Assembly (NCBI GenBank): GCA_963826425.1
Contig: CAWGWS010000004.1
Coordinates: forward strand, 1,886,658-1,950,657
Reading direction: 5' to 3'
Length of the DNA stretch: 64,000 nt
Origin: Spirosoma sp963826425
Lineage (GTDB): Bacteria > Bacteroidota > Bacteroidia > Cytophagales > Spirosomataceae
The translations under genes and the position numbers were made by a program. Below the pieces are notes generated by a model, which was not told the DNA's origin, did no database searches, and was given only the letters and a program-made list of their open reading frames with translations. Below, one piece after another: positions 60,591-64,000 of the stretch (positions are counted from its first letter, which is position 1; every line of letters starts with the position of its first letter).

Positions 60591-62008
60591 ATGAAAACTA
60601 TTTTACCAATATTGCTAGCTCTGTGTGTTGCACACTCTGGTGTTTGCCAACAAATTACGACGTTAGATACCGAGCCTTTTGTAATACAATCAAGCGCAAA
60701 CGCAAGATTAATGTTTCTTGATTTGGGTAATACGGTACCTAATGTAAGTGGAGCAAATGTCTTCGTAGGTCATCGGGCAGGACAAAGCAATAATTCAGGA
60801 TACAACAACACGTTTATAGGTACGGGTGCAGGGACCTCTAACATAGGGAGTGGCAATACGTTTCTCGGCTATCAGGCAGGGCGCAATAATCAATCAGGTC
60901 AGGCTAACGTATTCATCGGTTTAGTGGCGGGGTCGAATAACACGACCGGTCTGGGCAATTTGTTCCTGGGTCAGCAGGCAGGTGTTAATAACACGACGGG
61001 AAACTATAACCTGTTCATGGGCAATGGCTCCGGTAGTTCTAATTTGACAGGCACTGGTAATATATTCATTGGCGACGGGTCGGGGTACAACGTTAGGGGT
61101 AGCGATAATGCGTTCATTGGTCGCTACGCCGGTTATGGAGCTGCTGGCGTGACGGGTTCAGAGAATGCCTTTATTGGATTTGCCGCCGGTTATGGTAATA
61201 CGACAGGTATTGGCAATGTGGGTGTCGGTCGGGGCGCGGGAGCCACAAACACGACCGGTGGTAGTAATACGTTTATTGGTTATAAAGCCGACGCTTCGAC
61301 GGCGGGTCTGTTAAACGCAGTTGCTATTGGGGCGAACGCAGTAGTTGGTTCCAGTAATGCTATCGTGTTAGGTGGAACAGGGGCAAACGCTGCCAATGTG
61401 GGCAATCAATAGGTCGACACCAGCCAACAAATTGGACGGGAAGCGCAGTTGCTAATACGTCGGGTCTGCGCTTGACAAATTTGAAGAATAATAGCCCGGC
61501 CACGGTGCTGAACACCAACAAATTCCTGACTGTCGATGCCAATGGCGATGTGATCATGGGCAGCACCAACAGTTCGGCCCGCGTGGCGGCTGATGCGGGC
61601 TGGGAAGCAGACGGCGAGAACCTGAAGAACACCAACGCGGGTGGCGTGGTGGTCGGCGACGTCAGCAGTACCCCGGCGGGCTACAAGCTATACGTAGCGG
61701 GTGGTGTGTTGACCGAGAAGGTGAAGGTAGCCGTAAGGAGCACCAATGACTGGTCGGACCGGGTATTTGATCCGTCGTACCGGCTGCGAAGCCTGACGGA
61801 GGTAGATAAGTTTATCCAGCAGAACAGGCACCTGCCGGGCGTGGCATCGGCATCGGAAGTGGTGAAGGAGGGCGTGGATGTGGGTCAGATGCAGGCTAAG
61901 CTGCTGGAGAAGGTCGAAGAACTTACCCTCTACATGATTAGCCTAGAACGAAAGGTCATTTCGCAGCAGAAGCAAATACAATTTCTTAGGGCCGCTAGCA
62001 AGAAATGA
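60591..62008 (+). pseudogene. Repeat-rich adhesin-like gene, broken by clustered indels
   Basis: Paralogue of the gene at 62146. Signal peptide (MKTILPILLALCVAHSGVCQ), about ten 18-residue repeats (GNTFLGYQAGRNNQSGQ style), then the frame stops at 61412 right after GGTGANAANVGNQ where the intact copy continues GINTSTPANKLEV. From about 61440 a second frame resumes with TNLKNNSPATVLNTNKF and runs to 62008 through the conserved GYKLYVAGG module to its own C-terminus (ISLERKVISQQKQIQFLRAA), different from that of the intact copy. Between the frames one base is inserted and two are lost, plus substitutions. Read as a pseudogene, or as an assembly fault in a near-identical repeat. Confidence 0.85.
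60852..61938 (+). repeat. Long direct repeat, copy 1 (1087 bp)
   Basis: Almost identical to 62764-63851. Outside a short damaged patch near 61400-61442 I count seven single-base differences in about 1.03 kb. The repeat starts within the 18-residue repeat region and ends in the C-terminal helix. Confidence 0.93.
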
Positions 62009-62021
62009 TATTATAAATATG

Positions 62022-62029
62022 TACTTTTG
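62022..62029 (+). promoter_or_regulatory. Candidate -7 element of the intact adhesin gene
   Basis: TACTTTTG fits TAnnTTTG, 117 nt before the ATG at 62146. A 9-bp inverted repeat (GTCATTACT 62039-62047, AGTAATGAC 62055-62063) lies just downstream and could be a leader hairpin or a weak terminator of the broken gene. Confidence 0.4.
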
Positions 62030-62145
62030 GTAGCTGTTGTCATTACTTTTTAGTAGTAATGACTTCTGTGGAATATATTTCGAAGTTATGATATGTGCTC
62101 GCAACTCCAAAGAAAGTATTATTGCTAATATTAAAAACATATGTC

Positions 62146-63939
62146 ATGAGAACAAATCTACTTTATTTACTGGCGCTGTTAGCGCTAAAGGTAACTTGTA
62201 GTATTGGTCAAACCAACTACGTTGCAACTACTCCGTCCTCAGCTACCCCTGGTTCCGACAATACATTAGTAGGAGTTGGAGCAGGTAACCTCAATATGAG
62301 TGGAGCAAGCAATCTTTTCATAGGGCGTGGTACTGGTATTGTGAATATGGCTGGTACGCAAAATGCCTTTGTTGGTGCTTCTGCTGGAAATCAGAATACG
62401 TCGGGACAAAATAATGCCTTCGTAGGTTTTGGGGCTGGCTTCAGTAACGTGTCGGGGAACAACAATACCTTCCTTGGTTCAGGAGCAGGTTATACTAATG
62501 CTAGTGGCTTTAACAACGCCTTCTCTGGTTACCGTACTGGCTATTTTAACACGCAGGGCAACAATAACGCTTTCTTTGGATCTGGGGCAGGTTACGCCAA
62601 CACGCAGGGCAGCGATAATACATTTATGGGCTCGGATGCGGGCAGTGGTAATAACACTGGCACGAGCAATACTTACATCGGCTCACTCGCTGGCGCAGCG
62701 AGTGGTGGATCTACCCAAAATACATTCGTTGGTGCAAGTGCAGGAGCGACTAATACTGGTACAGGCAATACGTTTCTCGGCTATCAGGCAGGGCGCAATA
62801 ATCAATCAGGTCAGGCTAACGTATTCATCGGTTTAGTGGCGGGGTCGAATAACACGACCGGTCTGGGCAATTTGTTCCTGGGTCAGCAGGCAGGTGTTAA
62901 TAACACGACGGGAAACTATAACCTGTTCATGGGCAATAGTTCCGGTAGTTCTAATTTGACAGGCACTGGTAATACATTCATTGGCGACGGGTCGGGGTAC
63001 AACGTTAGGGGTAGCGATAATGCGTTCATTGGTCGCTACGCCGGTTATGGAGCTGCTGGCGCTACGGGTTCAGAGAATGCCTTTATTGGATTTGCCGCCG
63101 GTTATGGTAATACGACAGGTATTGGCAATGTGGGTGTCGGTCGGGGCGCGGGAGCCACAAACACGACCGGTGGTAGTAATACGTTTATTGGTTATAAAGC
63201 CGACGCTTCGACGGCGGGTCTGTCAAACGCAGTTGCTATTGGGGCGAACGCAGTAGTTGGTTCCAGTAATGCTATCGTGTTAGGTGGAACAGGGGCAAAC
63301 GCTGCCAATGTGGGCATCAATACGTCGACACCAGCCAACAAATTGGAGGTGGTAAGCGCAGTTGCTAATACGTCGGGTCTGCGCTTGACAAATTTGAAGA
63401 ATAATAGCCCGGCCACGGTGCTGAACACCAACAAGTTCCTGACTGTCGATGCCAATGGCGATGTGATCATGGGCAGCACCAACAGTTCGGCCCGCGTGGC
63501 GGCTGATGCGGGCTGGGAAGCAGACGGCGAGAACCTGAAGAACACCAACGCGGGTGGCGTGGTGGTCGGCGACGTCAGCAGTACCCCGGCGGGCTACAAG
63601 CTATACGTAGCGGGTGGTGTGTTGACCGAGAAGGTGAAGGTAGCCGTAAGGAGCACCAATGACTGGTCGGACCGGGTATTTGATCCGTCGTACCGGCTGC
63701 GAAGCCTGACGGAGGTAGATAAGTTTATCCAGCAGAACAGGCACCTGCCGGGCGTGGCATCGGCATCGGAAGTGGTGAAGGAGGGCGTGGATGTGGGTCA
63801 GATGCAGGCTAAGCTGCTGGAGAAGGTCGAAGAACTTACCCTCTACATGATCGAGATGAAGAAAGAAAACGACACCCTCCGCAAGAAGACCCAGCGAATG
63901 GAGAAGCAGATCAAGGTTCTTACTAAAGCTCGTCACTAA
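62146..63939 (+). CDS. Repeat-rich adhesin/fibre-like protein (intact copy)
   Basis: Secreted protein of 597 residues: signal peptide (LLYLLALLALKVTCSIG), about 17 repeats of 17-18 residues with the pattern N-x-F-x-G-x-x-A-G-x-x-N-x-S/T-G (for example NNAFVGFGAGFSNVSGN), YadA-head-like AIGANAVVGSSNAIVLGG, and a C-terminal module common in Bacteroidota surface proteins (GYKLYVAGGVLTEKVKVAV, HLPGVASASEVVKEGVDVG, LLEKVEELTLYMIEMKKEN) ending in a coiled coil. It probably forms a trimeric beta-roll fibre. The ATG at 62146 is the signal-peptide start. The next gene starts 2 nt after the stop. Confidence 0.88.
   Translation: MRTNLLYLLALLALKVTCSIGQTNYVATTPSSATPGSDNTLVGVGAGNLNMSGASNLFIGRGTGIVNMAGTQNAFVGASAGNQNTSGQNNAFVGFGAGFSNVSGNNNTFLGSGAGYTNASGFNNAFSGYRTGYFNTQGNNNAFFGSGAGYANTQGSDNTFMGSDAGSGNNTGTSNTYIGSLAGAASGGSTQNTFVGASAGATNTGTGNTFLGYQAGRNNQSGQANVFIGLVAGSNNTTGLGNLFLGQQAGVNNTTGNYNLFMGNSSGSSNLTGTGNTFIGDGSGYNVRGSDNAFIGRYAGYGAAGATGSENAFIGFAAGYGNTTGIGNVGVGRGAGATNTTGGSNTFIGYKADASTAGLSNAVAIGANAVVGSSNAIVLGGTGANAANVGINTSTPANKLEVVSAVANTSGLRLTNLKNNSPATVLNTNKFLTVDANGDVIMGSTNSSARVAADAGWEADGENLKNTNAGGVVVGDVSSTPAGYKLYVAGGVLTEKVKVAVRSTNDWSDRVFDPSYRLRSLTEVDKFIQQNRHLPGVASASEVVKEGVDVGQMQAKLLEKVEELTLYMIEMKKENDTLRKKTQRMEKQIKVLTKARH
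62764..63851 (+). repeat. Long direct repeat, copy 2 (1088 bp)
   Basis: Second copy of the repeat at 60852-61938, here in an unbroken reading frame. Upstream and downstream of the repeat the two genes differ. Confidence 0.93.
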
Positions 63940-63940
63940 T

Positions 63941-64000
63941 ATGCGCATTCTTCTCACCCTCGCGGGCTGTTGTCTGGCCGTGGTCGGCATGGCCCAGGCC
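63941..64000 (+). CDS. Secreted protein, 5' end only
   Basis: ATG at 63941 begins a frame open to the window edge whose 20 visible residues are a typical signal peptide (MRILLTLAGCCLAVVGMAQA). It starts 1 nt after the stop of the adhesin-like gene, so it is in the same operon. Nothing of the mature protein is visible. Confidence 0.7.
   Translation, partial: MRILLTLAGCCLAVVGMAQA

Noticed and set aside
60591..63939. Diversity-generating retroelement explanation for the two near-identical cassettes
   Set aside because: No reverse transcriptase gene in the window and the differences are not limited to adenines.
58890..63939. CRISPR array reading of the regular repeats
   Set aside because: The periodic units are in-frame codons of 18- or 24-residue protein repeats, with no constant DNA repeat and unique spacer structure.
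62146..63939. Trimeric autotransporter (YadA type)
   Set aside because: Head-like repeats are similar, but there is no C-terminal membrane anchor barrel; the end is a coiled coil.

Overview
This window looks like a chromosome segment of a Bacteroidota member, most likely order Cytophagales (Spirosoma-like). I infer this from SusC/RagA and other TonB-dependent receptors, a metal-efflux RND pump fused to a TolC-like domain, an oversized SecA (1132 aa), promoters of the TTG-N19-TAnnTTTG type, weak or absent Shine-Dalgarno signals, and Bacteroidota-style surface proteins ending in a conserved GYKLYVAGG..LTEKVKV module. The genus cannot be fixed from sequence reading alone. No rRNA, tRNA, CRISPR array or prophage was found.

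Positions 1-36300 are mostly housekeeping and envelope genes with high GC. In order: the 5' part of a SusC-like receptor; a D-lactate/glycolate-type FAD plus Fe-S oxidoreductase; a three-gene metal-efflux operon on the minus strand (His-rich secreted protein, CusA-TolC fusion, CusB lipoprotein); an APC permease; two tandem small secreted proteins; a second TonB receptor with an odd Ala/Val/Gln-rich insertion; a Tat-exported Gfo/Idh/MocA oxidoreductase; ApbE; aroC coupled to a BatD-like gene; a beta-CASP ribonuclease-like hydrolase; pbpC; an M1 peptidase; a FabH-like synthase; a lone glycosyltransferase; a DUF922-like and an Uma2 gene; and secA. Convergent pairs are separated by clear hairpins, including one whose stem is the last codons of apbE and one with a perfect 35-bp stem.

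Positions 36420-57300 form a surface polysaccharide (O-antigen/capsule/exopolysaccharide) cluster read left to right. It has a Wza-type export protein, a Wzz-type chain-length protein broken by a frameshift, two Wzx flippases, one Wzy-like polymerase, eight glycosyltransferases, four methyltransferases, and the set Gmd + Per-like aminotransferase + GNAT acetyltransferase, which together predict GDP-perosamine and probably its N-acetyl form. An IS200-like/RAYT transposase gene with inverted REP-like units sits inside the cluster. Base composition moves from GC-rich in the first half to strongly AT-rich from about 52.7 kb on, as expected for a mosaic, horizontally assembled locus. No Wzc kinase or initiating glycosyl-phosphate transferase is seen here.

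Positions 57298-64000 hold a surface-fibre region: a secreted parallel beta-helix protein on the minus strand, a fibre with a C-terminal S74 intramolecular chaperone, and two related repeat-rich adhesin-like genes that share a nearly identical 1.09-kb direct repeat. The first of these two is broken by a tight cluster of indels; the second is intact. The window ends just inside a further secreted-protein gene.
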